Shown: positions 11,501 to 20,147, numbered from the stretch's first letter. The stretch is 64,000 nucleotides of DNA from an uncultured Armatimonadota bacterium (GCA_903927025.1 CAIYLG010000047.1:24596-88595), one strand, 5' to 3'. Made by a program: numbers and translations. The notes: generated from the sequence alone by a model not told the origin.

Positions 11501-11782
11501 GTATGGGACCACCTTATCCTGAGGGAGGAACACGCCGCGACAGCCGGACAGGCCTGCCAACGCCATGGAAGCACCCATGAACTTGAGGAGGTCACGTCGG
11601 TTGATCTGCATCAACGTTGAGCGGTTGGGGAATTCGTCCTCCATCCACTGCTGGAATTGAGGCGTATCCGCGAGCTCATCGAGGCTTCGCCAATATCGCT
11701 TGCCGCTTTGACCGGCGAGCATGCCCTTAACGGAATCCATCCCCTGAGGATTGGATTCTTGGTGCTTTTGGTTCTGTTCCAT
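8591..11782 (-). CDS. actB: alternative complex III, molybdopterin-like/iron-sulfur subunit ActB
   Basis: This is the large peripheral subunit that passes electrons through iron-sulfur clusters to ActA. The 1063-aa protein joins an N-terminal molybdopterin-oxidoreductase-like domain to a C-terminal ferredoxin domain. In solved alternative complex III structures the N-terminal domain holds no molybdenum. A Tat-like signal is present inside the N-terminus (INRRDLLKFMGASMALAGL, about residue 60), as in the 'TAT-variant-translocated' family. Cysteine motifs include CIGCNACVTACQ, CVHCEKAPCEPVCP, CVGTRYCSNNCP, CTYC and CQSACP, enough for several clusters. The open frame extends upstream to 11923 inside actA, but the ATG at 11782, 25 nt after the actA stop, gives the expected N-terminus. 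Confidence 0.94.
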   Translation of the reverse strand: MEQNQKHQESNPQGMDSVKGMLAGQSGKRYWRSLDELADTPQFQQWMEDEFPNRSTLMQINRRDLLKFMGASMALAGLSGCRGVFLPQDKVVPYVKAPEELVTGKPLFYATAVTLGGYATGVLVEQVEGRPILIEGNPEHPASLGALDVISQAEVLNFYDPDRAGNILQQPNPGTYDTGSISTWELFIEDYSKNLKPALAKNGSGFRILTGSITSPTLVAGIKNLLAQYPGSKWHSYEPTGRSNAHEGAALAFGKPVDTIYDFTKAKVIVSLDGDFLSPTANPGSLRYARDFANGRRIKGTNGTMNRLYSFESTPGLVGAVADHRWPVKPSEVFGVTAALAAALGVAGASGTPGSHQKAIDAIVKDLQSVPGGAIVVTGDNQAPEVHALVQAINEKLGAFGQTVQHIDPVDATVGTTESLKTLVEELNAGVVEAVLVIGGNPVYNAPADLKFAEAISKAKYKIRLGLYDDETSQACNWFVPVTHTLEEWGDGRAYDGTYSVVQPLIAPIYEGRSTLEVLSTLAGKPASGYDLVRSTWQKAGVLAGDFEKEWRRTVHDGLVKDSAAKPLTVATKLDAASLGGPSKTSGLEVILLADPCIYDGSFSNNGWLQELPKPLTKLTWDNVAIISPKTAASLNVEDEGIVDLTVNGTTVRTAAFIQPGHPDDAVSVYLGYGRIRGGIVCTISSGDGHIAAGDSRQPGGFFNSTSNFDGGGFNAYLFRTTKGMHFTSGELKAVGGVTTVATTQGHSPIDGDHVKQFEGDTRTVIVEYNLEDFNKNSEKYVEEKKAESEEIRKNNLYPDEIFHYEGPQWAMTIDMSTCIGCNACVTACQAENNIPVVGKVQVARHREMHWLRIDRYYSGDAESPQVAWQPVGCVHCEKAPCEPVCPVAATVHSHEGLNQMVYNRCVGTRYCSNNCPYKVRRFNYLNYTDNQRQFDVRVDEKQRIPLLRMLNNPDVTVRGRGIMEKCTYCVQRINEARIESKKAGRDIKDGEVITACQSACPTQTIVFGNMMDKDSAVYQTRNDPRAYLLLENLQTRPRTSHLAKVRNPNPELAPATKTETPS

Positions 11783-11807
11783 GCTGTCGTCTTTCAATCG
11801 AAAATCC

Positions 11808-12563
11808 TTAGTGGTGGCATACCGAGCAGTCGGCGAGCTGCTGGGTGTGGACGCCGTACTTCTTGATGAGTTCCTTGCCCGCTTCGAGATCGGCGGCTTC
11901 ATCAGATCCAGCGAAATGGCCATCGGCGAGCTGCTTCTCTTTCTCAGGAAGATCCTTCAGACCGTGCTCCTGCAGCTGCCAATACATATTGAAGACCTGC
12001 TGTCTTGGCGTTTGCCCTTCCGCAGTCTTGTTCTCGTGAAGATATCGCTCTGGCGCTCGGTGGCACTGAAGGCACCAGGCCATCTGGAATGAGTTGCCCT
12101 TCCAGGTGATCTGCATATTGTTCACCGCACCGTGACAGATATTGCAGTTGAGTCCGCGAGCGATGTGAATGCTGTGATTGAAGAAAACGAACTGAGGAAC
12201 CTTGTTCACCAAGTTCCACTGAATCGGGGTGTTCGTTTCGTAGCTCTGTCGCACCGGCTCCAACATTGGGCTATTGGTCCAAATCTGGGAATGGCAAGAC
12301 ATACAGGTTTCTGTGGAAGGAAGACCTGCATAGGACGATTTCTCAACCGTTGTATGGCAATAGCGGCAGTCCAGGCCCAGTTCCCACACGTGGTGCTGGT
12401 GGCTAAATGGAACCGGCTGGTTGAGAGGAACGTCTACCTTAGTGTTAGCAGGAGATCGCGAAAGACCCGCAATCGCAAGCCACAGAGAAGGAACTCCGAG
12501 AACGACGCTGATCAAAGTCAGCTTCGCTACGGAATTGGCGCTCGGTTTAAATATCTGTGCCAT
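11808..12563 (-). CDS. actA: alternative complex III, pentaheme cytochrome c subunit ActA
   Basis: The 251-aa protein has one N-terminal membrane anchor (about 14-33) and five heme c sites: CRYCH, CMSCH, CNICH, CLQCH and CSVCH. The last is at the extreme C-terminus. Extra His residues (FSHQHH, NHSIH) fit axial ligands. Five hemes and about 250 aa are the hallmark of ActA, which carries electrons from the ActB clusters across to ActE. The start shares one base with the stop of the ctaA-ctaB fusion (TGATG). Confidence 0.95.
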   Translation of the reverse strand: MAQIFKPSANSVAKLTLISVVLGVPSLWLAIAGLSRSPANTKVDVPLNQPVPFSHQHHVWELGLDCRYCHTTVEKSSYAGLPSTETCMSCHSQIWTNSPMLEPVRQSYETNTPIQWNLVNKVPQFVFFNHSIHIARGLNCNICHGAVNNMQITWKGNSFQMAWCLQCHRAPERYLHENKTAEGQTPRQQVFNMYWQLQEHGLKDLPEKEKQLADGHFAGSDEAADLEAGKELIKKYGVHTQQLADCSVCHH

Positions 12564-14563
12564 CAGCAGTGCTCCGAAACAATGAGGGCTGGTGTTCCAT
12601 CCACCGCGCTACCCCTCCGCGCGCGTTGGAGTTTGCATTGTGCAAACGTGACGGAGCCTTGTCTTTCCTGATGGCCCGTCCTTGGGAACGTGATCAATGT
12701 TACCGGCAACTCGCCCTTATTTGCTGGAGCGACATTGCGCTTTACGACGACCGCACGGTCCACCGCGAGCATCAAAAAGAGGATCGCTAGATAGACCATG
12801 GAATAGTGAAACAGCTTGCTGGCTCTTGGCCGGCTCGTCTGCCGATACAGCTGCATACAAAGATACAGCAGGATAACGTTAAGAACAACCGCCGTACCTG
12901 CATATATCCATCCAACCTGAGGCATCAGGAAGGGGATCAGCGAGACGGCGAAAGTGATGATCGCGTAGATGCCGATCTGGATAACAGTGTTGCGATCACC
13001 CTTCACCACCGGCAGCATCGGAACTCCAGCAGCGGCATATTCATCCTTCAGCAGGAGCGCCAAAGCCCAAAAATGTACCGGTGTCCACACGAAAATAATC
13101 GCAAAAAGATAGAGAGCCAGCGGCGGTAAATCTCCAGTTACGGCCGCCCAACCGACCAGCGGCGGGAAAGCCCCAGCGGCTCCGCCGATAACGATGTTCT
13201 GCCAAGTCCGCCGCTTCAGCATCATCGTGTACACGACAACATAAAAAACGAGTCCGCTAAGGGCGAGAACTGCAGCCAATAGGTTAGATGCCGACCACAG
13301 CAGCGCAAAAGCGCTTGTCGCCAAGACGAACGAGAAAAGCAGAACCTTGCGAGATGGAATGGACTGCGTCACGGTAGGCCGTGTGCTGGTCCGCTTCATC
13401 GTGAGGTCAATATCCCGGTCGATGACCATATTGATGGCGTTGGCTGCGCCAGCGGACATGTAGCCGCCAATGCCAACTGCCAGGAAGAGCCACAGGCCGG
13501 GCCAATCACCCTTGGCCGCGATCATTGAAGTTAGCGTGGTGAAGAGAAGCAGACTGATGACGCGGGGTTTGGTCAGCGCAATGTAAGCCTTTACCAGCGC
13601 CATACCCGTCAACGGGCCTACTTCAGGGGCTGCGGCGGGGGCGGGACGCGCCTCAACTCGCTCAATGCCCTCACCAAGCGCGAAAACCGTTACGGCAACC
13701 CAACTGATCCAGTTGACATCGGCAAGGGCCAGGTGAATCATCTGCATCGGAATCGGCGCCTTCAGCCAGATGTTGGCGGCACCAAATGCAAGCTGCACCG
13801 CGTATATGCCCACCATCCAGCGAAGAGCAGCTTTGACTCTTGGGTCAGGGCGAAGATGCTGAACCAGTCCGGCGGCAAGGGCAAGGTAGAGGCCGATGCT
13901 CACAGCGATCAACGGATGCAGGGGCTGAAGCCGAACCATCCAAAACGTCTTGGGGTCCATCGCTGCGCCAAGAACGTTGTCAGTTGGGCGAATGGTATGA
14001 CCGAGAGCTGAGACCGCTCCGCTCACCGCAAGGAGAATCATTCCCAGAGCGGCCATTCCCAAGATCCAGCCAACTCCGCTCTGGCCCTTAAATTGAACTG
14101 GACGAATGTTCGAGGCACCCAGCGCAGCAACCGAGATGCTGCCAAGCAACATAAAGGTGCTGGTGACGTGCAGACCCATTACAACTAGGCGAACCGCGCT
14201 GTCATTGTCGACGACGAGCTTGAATTTAACGAGCGCTGCACCAAGAAGACCTTCGATTAGGGTGCAGACCAAGGTGCTGACGGCCGCCTTCCGAACGAGA
14301 TGTCCCTTCGGAAAGACAGAGAAGGCGAGAAACACCAGATAGATCGCCAACGGACCGATCAGGCCGGTTGAAATTCGATGGCTTGCCTCGACGATTCGCG
14401 AGATGGAACCGTGAAGGGGAGTCGAAGCGCCATCGCAGAGCGGCCAGTGGCTTCCGCAGCCGTCACCAGACTTTGAAGCGCGGACAAATACGCCCCAAGC
14501 AATCGCGAGTAGGTTGTAGGCTAGAAGGAACCAGGCGAATCGCTTAAATAGTGTCTGCTTCAA
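12563..14563 (-). CDS. heme A synthase - protoheme IX farnesyltransferase fusion (CtaA-CtaB)
   Basis: This 666-aa fused enzyme would make heme O and then heme A for the oxidase encoded in the same operon. Residues about 1-305 are CtaA-like: eight helices, the Cys pair in GDGCGSHWPLC, and heme His residues in EASHR, MGLHVTS, PLHPLIA and MIHLA. A Pro/Ala linker (ARPAPAAAPEVG) leads to the CtaB part from about 330, with ALTKPRV, the prenyl-pyrophosphate Asp motif NMVIDRDIDLTMKRTSTRP, and a second DEYAAAGVPMLP. The start is TTG, with GGGAGG 8 nt upstream and no nearby ATG. The last 55 or so residues after the final helix are basic and unlike CtaB. CtaA-CtaB fusions are known, for example in Thermus. 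Confidence 0.93.
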   Translation of the reverse strand: MKQTLFKRFAWFLLAYNLLAIAWGVFVRASKSGDGCGSHWPLCDGASTPLHGSISRIVEASHRISTGLIGPLAIYLVFLAFSVFPKGHLVRKAAVSTLVCTLIEGLLGAALVKFKLVVDNDSAVRLVVMGLHVTSTFMLLGSISVAALGASNIRPVQFKGQSGVGWILGMAALGMILLAVSGAVSALGHTIRPTDNVLGAAMDPKTFWMVRLQPLHPLIAVSIGLYLALAAGLVQHLRPDPRVKAALRWMVGIYAVQLAFGAANIWLKAPIPMQMIHLALADVNWISWVAVTVFALGEGIERVEARPAPAAAPEVGPLTGMALVKAYIALTKPRVISLLLFTTLTSMIAAKGDWPGLWLFLAVGIGGYMSAGAANAINMVIDRDIDLTMKRTSTRPTVTQSIPSRKVLLFSFVLATSAFALLWSASNLLAAVLALSGLVFYVVVYTMMLKRRTWQNIVIGGAAGAFPPLVGWAAVTGDLPPLALYLFAIIFVWTPVHFWALALLLKDEYAAAGVPMLPVVKGDRNTVIQIGIYAIITFAVSLIPFLMPQVGWIYAGTAVVLNVILLYLCMQLYRQTSRPRASKLFHYSMVYLAILFLMLAVDRAVVVKRNVAPANKGELPVTLITFPRTGHQERQGSVTFAQCKLQRARRGSAVDGTPALIVSEHC

Positions 14564-14950
14564 CTGGAGATCCTCCCGTCGGGCGAAGGTGCATTTGGGC
14601 TGAGGGGAGCCTGCGAGCCGTTATTCGCGGTCGCTAAGTTTCGGGGAAAATTGAAAGTTGGAGCCCCACCCATCTTCAACACGAGATAATTTACCCCCAT
14701 TAGCCGGCCCAATTTCGCAGGAAACCTGGCAATTTACTGCCCTGGGCGAATTTCGAAGGTTGAATTTAGACTAGGGGCCATTTGGGCAGGTTCACGGAAT
14801 GGGTTTCATGGCGTCCACGAAATACAAAGATTTGGCGAACTTCTCGGATAGGAACACGCACCCGAGACTGTTTCCCGACCGAAAAAGTGGGAGAATCGCC
14901 CTGCCCCCACTGTCCTTTGAACCACCTGACCGAATTCCGTGAACGCTCAG
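14564..14950. other. intergenic region, likely promoter of the respiratory operon
   Basis: This 387-nt stretch lies between the end of the M28 peptidase gene and the TTG start of the respiratory operon, both on the minus strand. The operon promoter should lie here on the minus strand. I see no clear -35/-10 pair or terminator. A 47-codon plus-strand frame (14799-14942) is preceded by a TAGACT hexamer, but nothing in it is recognisable. No RNA gene was seen. Confidence 0.5.
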
Positions 14951-17149
14951 CTACGATTTAGCCGAAACAGAGACTAAACTTTCAATGATTTCTGAAAGTT
15001 TATCGATCGTTGCCGCCACATGGGGGATCTCTTCGCGAGCTTCCTGCCACGACTCCTGCTCAAGCGCCTCTCGGATCGCAGGGAGGGTCTTCACCCCATA
15101 GCCGGTGTAGAAGCCGGGAGCATAGATTGCGTGGCGATACCAAGGTCGTCTCGGCAGCCCAGCTCCGAGTAGCGCCCGCTCGGATTGAATCAGCAGTGCG
15201 TCCAGGTCCAAAGAGGGCTTCGCTTTCGCAGGCACGTAGTTACCTGCGGCCGTTTTCAGCCTTGCCACTGCCCTGTCGAGGGCGCTGAAGTCGATTGAAG
15301 GAATGTCCTTTTTCTTAACAGGCTGCGGCTTGGACTTGGTCGGGTCTTGGCTGAGCCTCAGGCTGCCATCACCAAGTTCCATATTGAACTGCTCCACTTC
15401 GTCCTTCTTGGTCTGAATGATCGTCGGAAGCTCCTTTGCGTACTTCTCAATCGTTTCGGCGAGATTGGCGAAGTCGAAAGGAAGCACCTCTGCGTTGGCT
15501 AGCCGCAACATGGTGTGCCCCGCCACTTGGGCGGTGGTCACTCCATATTGGAACTTGGGATCATCAAACCGACTGAACCAATCGAAGGAATCATAGGTGG
15601 AGTGGTAGATGCCTCCGCCGGACTCACCGCCGAAGCCCATGTCAAAGGACGCGATGCCGACATGCTGCAGGAATGAGCTGAAATCGGACCCAGATCCGAG
15701 AGCACCGATGGGAATGTCCTGCTTGGATCTGAGCTCCTTCATCGCGGCGACGCCGGCCGCCACGATCTGGTTGGCCTTGGCTCGCTGAGCGAGCGTCGCA
15801 CCTGTTTCGGGGTCGAGCACGCTTCTCTCCACCTGATTGATGAACTTCTCAAGGCTATGAGAGCCGCCCACGTTGAAGAAGCCTCTTCCGATGCTGTCCG
15901 TATTGAGGTAGCAGACCACCTTGGTTCGCAGCTCATCGATGTGGGTTTCGACCCATTCGGTTGAACCAAGAAGCCCCGGCTCTTCTCCGTCCCAGAGGCA
16001 GTAGATCATGGTTCGGCGAGGTTTCCAGCCAGTGGCCACAAGTGAACCAAGGGCCTTTGCCTCTGCAAGGAGAGCGATGGCACCGCTGAGGGGATCTTCT
16101 GCACCCATCACCCAGCCGTCGTAATGGTTCCCTCGGATCACCCACTCGTCGGGCAGGTCAAAACCCTTGATTTTGGCAACAACATCTCGTGCCTCGACGA
16201 TGTCCCAATTGAACTTGAGCTTGAGGTGCACGTTGGTGTTGCCTTCACCGATGTGATAGGTGATGGGGAGTGCGCCGCGCCAATCGCCTGGGGCTACGGG
16301 TCCCTGAAGAGTCTTCAGAAGCGGGAGCGCATCCCCGTAGGAGATCGGCAATGTCGGGATCTTGGCGATCGTAATCGCATCCTTGATCGGGATCCGCTTG
16401 GCGTCTTTGGTTGCTCCTATCCCTGGCGTCAACGGGTCACCGGGGTAGAGGGGCATGTCGGCAATGGAACCTCGCTGGACGCCGTTTTCATTTCGGTAAG
16501 CGCCCTTGGGATAGACATCGCCTTGGAAGTAGCCGTCATCTTTGGGATCCGAGTAGAAGAGGCATCCGATCGCACCATGCTCGCTTGCCACTTTCGGCTT
16601 GATGCCCCGCCATCCGCCGCCATAGCGGGCAATCACAATTTTGCCTTTGACGCTGATGCCTTCCTTTTCCAGAACCTCATAGTCGGCGGGCATGCCGTAG
16701 TTCACGTAAACCAGCTTTCCCGTCACATCACCATCGGGAGAGTAAGCGTTGTAGGTCGGCAGGCCACCTGGAGCTTTGGAGGTGGAGTCCTCCTTGATCG
16801 CTGGCTCATGGAGCTTGGCCCGGTAGCCAGGCATCTCCAGAAGTCGCTCCTTCGGGCTCGGGAAAAGGACGTAGAACTTCTCGATCTCTGCATCAAAACC
16901 CCAGCTCTTGAAGAGACCGACGAGGAAGTTTGCGTTCTCCAAGCCATAGGGGGAGCCAACATGGTGGGGCTTGGCACTGAGTCGCTTCAGCCAAATCGGT
17001 AGATCTTTCTGAATGATCGCACCGTCGAAGCGGCTCTCTAGGGCGAGCTGTTCGCGAGACGCCGCCGGCGAAAAGCCCATGAGAGGCGTATCCGACTGCT
17101 TGAAAGCGGAGATGGCGAGGAGGGAGACGAGGCCAAACACGTTCGCCAT
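14951..17149 (-). CDS. secreted M28-family peptidase with PA domain (glutamate carboxypeptidase II-like)
   Basis: This is a zinc-dependent peptidase that probably removes acidic or other C-terminal residues from peptides outside the cytoplasm. The 732-aa protein starts with a hydrophobic stretch (ANVFGLVSLLAISAF), then has a protease-associated region (ISVKGKIVIARYGG near residue 175) and the M28 core. The zinc and catalytic residues are visible in IRGNHYDGWVMGAEDPLSG (His, Asp), CLWDGEEPGLLGS (catalytic Glu-Glu), NTDSIG (Asp) and GIYHSTYDS (His). A C-terminal helical domain, with EVEQFNME and AIREALEQ, fits the transferrin-receptor-like dimerisation domain of NAALADase proteins. Its stop is 387 nt from the next gene and no operon partner is apparent. 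Confidence 0.9.
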   Translation of the reverse strand: MANVFGLVSLLAISAFKQSDTPLMGFSPAASREQLALESRFDGAIIQKDLPIWLKRLSAKPHHVGSPYGLENANFLVGLFKSWGFDAEIEKFYVLFPSPKERLLEMPGYRAKLHEPAIKEDSTSKAPGGLPTYNAYSPDGDVTGKLVYVNYGMPADYEVLEKEGISVKGKIVIARYGGGWRGIKPKVASEHGAIGCLFYSDPKDDGYFQGDVYPKGAYRNENGVQRGSIADMPLYPGDPLTPGIGATKDAKRIPIKDAITIAKIPTLPISYGDALPLLKTLQGPVAPGDWRGALPITYHIGEGNTNVHLKLKFNWDIVEARDVVAKIKGFDLPDEWVIRGNHYDGWVMGAEDPLSGAIALLAEAKALGSLVATGWKPRRTMIYCLWDGEEPGLLGSTEWVETHIDELRTKVVCYLNTDSIGRGFFNVGGSHSLEKFINQVERSVLDPETGATLAQRAKANQIVAAGVAAMKELRSKQDIPIGALGSGSDFSSFLQHVGIASFDMGFGGESGGGIYHSTYDSFDWFSRFDDPKFQYGVTTAQVAGHTMLRLANAEVLPFDFANLAETIEKYAKELPTIIQTKKDEVEQFNMELGDGSLRLSQDPTKSKPQPVKKKDIPSIDFSALDRAVARLKTAAGNYVPAKAKPSLDLDALLIQSERALLGAGLPRRPWYRHAIYAPGFYTGYGVKTLPAIREALEQESWQEAREEIPHVAATIDKLSEIIESLVSVSAKS

Positions 17150-17344
17150 TCTACAGCAGGTGCAAGGTGAAACGTGTGTTCACGACCTGGCACCCCCGAT
17201 TCAGTTCATGCCGCGCCGAATCCTCTCACGTTGTTCGGCGGGACAGGCGCCGCTGTCCGTTCTTCGTCCACCGCCTTCCTCCCGTCAAGCGGAAGAAGGA
17301 GCTTTTGGGTCATTGGAATCCAAACGTATGTGCCAAAATTGGTT

Positions 17345-17578
17345 ATGACTACCGTCCGCGTCTATGTGACGCTTAAGCCCTCTCTGCTTGACTCTGCTGG
17401 CCGGACGGTGGCGCAGTCACTTGGAAAGCTAGGCTACAGCGAACTCCAGGAAGTCCGCATTGGCAAGCTCATCGAGCTCAAGCTCGAAACGTACGATGAG
17501 GCCCGCGTGAAGGAGATGTGCAACAAGCTCCTGGCCAACCCTGTGATCGAAGACTATCGAATTGAGGTTGCACCGTGA
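17345..17578 (+). CDS. purS: phosphoribosylformylglycinamidine synthase subunit PurS
   Basis: PurS is the small structural subunit of the three-part FGAM synthase (PurL-PurQ-PurS) of purine synthesis. It is 77 aa, the normal family length. VYVTLKPSLLDSAGRTVAQSLGKLGY and VRIGKLIEL are family motifs. The open frame extends upstream to 17174, but the ATG at 17345 gives the canonical N-terminus TTVRVYVTLKP. It overlaps purQ by 4 nt (GTGA), so the two are coupled. No purL is present in this window. Confidence 0.95.
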   Translation: MTTVRVYVTLKPSLLDSAGRTVAQSLGKLGYSELQEVRIGKLIELKLETYDEARVKEMCNKLLANPVIEDYRIEVAP

Positions 17579-18264
17579 GGGTTGCAGTCATCCGGTTCCC
17601 CGGATCCAATTGCGACCAGGATGCGTTTCATTCCGTAAAGGATGACTTGGGTCTCGATGCCGCTTACGTCTGGCATGAGGACCACTCTCTCAGCGGCTTT
17701 GATGCCGTGTTCGTGCCAGGCGGGTTCTCCTATGGAGACTATCTGCGCTGCGGGGCGATGGCGTCGCGAGCGCCGATCATGGAAGAGGTTCGTCGATTTG
17801 CCGACGAGGGACGTCCAGTCATCGGCGCATGCAACGGCTTCCAGGTGCTCTGCGAGGCAGGCCTGCTTCCAGGAGCGCTCTTGCTGAATGCGGGGCAAAA
17901 GTTTCTCTGCAAAGACGTTTATCTCCGAGCTGAAAATCGAACGTCGATGTGGACTCGAGGCGTCGACAAGATACTGAGGATTCCGATCGCTCATGGCGAA
18001 GGCCGCTACGTAGCGGACGAAGATGCCGTCAAGCGCTTGGAGGATTCAGGACAGATCGCCTTCCGGTACGTGGATTCCGCAGGCGAAGCAACGGACGAAG
18101 CGAATGTGAACGGGTCCGCCCATTCCATTGCCGGCGTGCTCAACGAAGGCGGAAACGTGCTTGGATTGATGCCTCATCCGGAGCGAGCTTCGAGAGCCCT
18201 TTTGGGTTCGGTTGATGGGCTTCAGATCCTCAATGCGTTGAAGCTAGTGGCTTCTAACCGATAA
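17575..18264 (+). CDS. purQ: phosphoribosylformylglycinamidine synthase glutaminase subunit PurQ
   Basis: PurQ hydrolyses glutamine and channels ammonia to PurL to make FGAM. The 229-aa class I glutamine amidotransferase carries the nucleophile Cys in IGACNGFQVL and the catalytic His/Glu in MPHPERAS. The N-terminus VAVIRFPGSNCDQD is diagnostic. The start is GTG, overlapping the purS stop by 4 nt. The nearest downstream gene is an unrelated NlpC/P60 protein with its own -10-like element. Confidence 0.96.
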   Translation: MRVAVIRFPGSNCDQDAFHSVKDDLGLDAAYVWHEDHSLSGFDAVFVPGGFSYGDYLRCGAMASRAPIMEEVRRFADEGRPVIGACNGFQVLCEAGLLPGALLLNAGQKFLCKDVYLRAENRTSMWTRGVDKILRIPIAHGEGRYVADEDAVKRLEDSGQIAFRYVDSAGEATDEANVNGSAHSIAGVLNEGGNVLGLMPHPERASRALLGSVDGLQILNALKLVASNR

Positions 18265-18280
18265 GTTTTGGTATCCAGCC

Positions 18281-18286
18281 TATAAT
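18281..18286 (+). promoter_or_regulatory. -10-like TATAAT upstream of the NlpC/P60 gene
   Basis: A perfect TATAAT lies 14 nt before the ATG at 18301, in the 36-nt gap after purQ. No good -35 box precedes it. If used, the transcript would have a leader of only about 7 nt. Confidence 0.45.
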
Positions 18287-18300
18287 AGATCTTCATTAGG

Positions 18301-19017
18301 ATGAGACTCACCCGCCCACTGCTGACCCTTTGCGCCGCCCTTTGTGGCGCCTGGGCGAGTGCTCAAACCCAAGCTGTCATCGGAAAGCTTGCGGAAGCGG
18401 CGGTTCCGACTGCGGTCTACTCAACTCCAAGTAGGGCATCTCGAGTACTTCTCAGCCTTCAGCCAAACCAGCGATTAGTTATTCGATACTTAGAGCGGGG
18501 CGACTGGAATTTGGTTCCGCTAAAAAGCGGCAAAGTTGGCTACATTCCGGCGACCGACGTGTACGACCTTCCCTACACGGTCTATCTCAAACCCCATGCC
18601 CGAAACCGACCTTCTTCGTCGCGAGGCGGATTGGTCACGGAAGCGACTGGCAGTCCACTCGTGGATTACGCTCTGAAGTTTCAAGGCACGCCTTATGAAT
18701 GGGGCGGAAACGATCTGGTAAATGGGATTGACTGCTCGGGATTTGTCAAGCAGGTCATGAAGGGCACGATTGGCTACAACCTTCCCCGCACGGCTGCTGA
18801 GCAGGCGCTTGTCGGAATTCCGATCCATCGTTTGGAAGATCTTCGCCCAGGTGATCGCCTCTACTTCCGAATGCGCAGCGAAACCAAGATCAGCCACACC
18901 GGCATCTATATGGGCAACTGGCGGTTCGTACATTCCTCGCACGGCAAGGGCGGCGTCAGCACGGACACGCTGACGAAGGCAAGCTGGCGAAACATGCTCG
19001 TCGCTGCGCGGCGGTAG
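18301..19017 (+). CDS. secreted NlpC/P60 (C40) endopeptidase with SH3-like domain
   Basis: This is likely a peptidoglycan hydrolase cleaving stem-peptide bonds. The 238-aa protein has a signal peptide (LLTLCAALCGAWASAQ), a bacterial SH3-like region (about 35-95, SRVLLSLQPNQRLVIRYLERG) and a C-terminal NlpC/P60 domain from about 120. The catalytic Cys is in GIDCSGFVKQV and the His in ISHTGIYMG, with a third polar residue (His) around FVHSSHG. The start follows purQ by 36 nt. It ends just before a strong terminator. Confidence 0.93.
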   Translation: MRLTRPLLTLCAALCGAWASAQTQAVIGKLAEAAVPTAVYSTPSRASRVLLSLQPNQRLVIRYLERGDWNLVPLKSGKVGYIPATDVYDLPYTVYLKPHARNRPSSSRGGLVTEATGSPLVDYALKFQGTPYEWGGNDLVNGIDCSGFVKQVMKGTIGYNLPRTAAEQALVGIPIHRLEDLRPGDRLYFRMRSETKISHTGIYMGNWRFVHSSHGKGGVSTDTLTKASWRNMLVAARR

Positions 19018-19033
19018 GTTAGGATTTTCACTT

Positions 19034-19078
19034 AGAGGGTGGTTGCCTGAGCAAGGCAACCACCCTCTTCTTTCTATT
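19034..19078 (+). terminator. rho-independent terminator after the NlpC/P60 gene
   Basis: A 15-bp perfect stem (19034-19048 with 19054-19068) closes a 5-nt loop (GAGCA) and is followed by the pyrimidine/T-rich run TCTTTCTATT. It lies 16 nt after the stop at 19017. Confidence 0.9.
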
Positions 19079-19169
19079 CCGGGGCTCATGCCAAGACTCT
19101 TTGACCCAGGGAGCCCGAAACTTGAAATAAGTGCTTAGAATGCAATGAGCGCCGCATCCTCCAACAGAA

Positions 19170-20147
19170 ATGATTTCCCTTCCCTTTTTCGCCTGCCTAT
19201 CCTTACTGCTTGGTAGCCCGGAGACACCGATCTACTTTGTTCGGGGTGGGGATATCTATCGGCACGACTCGCAGGGGGACAAGAAGATTGTTGCCAATGG
19301 CGACTACCCATCGCGGTCGCCGGATGGGAAGAAGCTGGCTTTCATTCGAAATACCGACCTCTTCGTGATGACCTTGGCGAGTGGGCGGGTGTCCCGGAAA
19401 ACCCATTTTGCAATGGGCAACCAGAATGACTGGCCCGCTGGAGGGCGAAACGGATATCCATCCTGGGACCCTTCTGGACGATGCATTCTGTGCTCCCGTC
19501 TGAGCAACTTTCACATTAAAGTCGACCCAGTAAGCGACTTGGAAAGCACATCCACAATCGAGGGGAGTCACCAGGTTTGGAGGGTGGCCAACTTTTGGCT
19601 AAAGCCACTGTATATGGCTCCTCGGACTGAAGATTTCTTTACCCGTGACTACTTGAGCAGCAACATGTTCGTGGCTTCAGAATTTGGCGCCGCGTACTCA
19701 CCGGATGGAAGGAAAATCGCCTTTTGCGAAAACGGCGATCTCTGGATGGCGAGCCTATTTGTAGACAACGTATTGTCCGAACCAGATTATTCGAACTACG
19801 CCCAGGATTGGGAACAAGAACGCGTGTTGGCCTGTGCGGCGCTCGACAGTCTCGGGGACAACTACAGCACCTTTCTCTTTCGGATCTCCTGGTCACCGAA
19901 CGGCTCCAAGCTGGCCCTTTACAGCAACGAGTACAAGGGCGGGGTTGATAAATTCATCACGGTCGTTGACGCCGCACACCCGACACGCACGATTGCTGAG
20001 TTCCCTGGGGCGGATGCGTTCTTTACTTCGGAGGATAGGCTCGTTTATTGGAGGTACGACCCTGAGATCGGCTCGTGCTTGTACAGCTACTCGCTGAAGA
20101 CGAAGAAGGAGACGTTGATTGTGAAGAATGCGACGGATCCAGGGTAG
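19170..20147 (+). CDS. TolB-like beta-propeller protein, probably exported
   Basis: The 325-aa protein starts with a short hydrophobic segment (ISLPFFACLSLLLGS) that could be a signal peptide. It contains repeated WD40-like PD40 motifs of the TolB type: YPSRSPDGKKLAFIR, YPSWDPSGRCILCS, AYSPDGRKIAFCENGDLWM and RISWSPNGSKLALYS. Such domains fold as beta propellers and act in binding. No enzymatic domain is seen. A TAGAAT hexamer lies 28 nt before the ATG (19136-19141). The gene ends convergently with the APC permease gene. The specific function is unknown. Confidence 0.8.
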   Translation: MISLPFFACLSLLLGSPETPIYFVRGGDIYRHDSQGDKKIVANGDYPSRSPDGKKLAFIRNTDLFVMTLASGRVSRKTHFAMGNQNDWPAGGRNGYPSWDPSGRCILCSRLSNFHIKVDPVSDLESTSTIEGSHQVWRVANFWLKPLYMAPRTEDFFTRDYLSSNMFVASEFGAAYSPDGRKIAFCENGDLWMASLFVDNVLSEPDYSNYAQDWEQERVLACAALDSLGDNYSTFLFRISWSPNGSKLALYSNEYKGGVDKFITVVDAAHPTRTIAEFPGADAFFTSEDRLVYWRYDPEIGSCLYSYSLKTKKETLIVKNATDPG

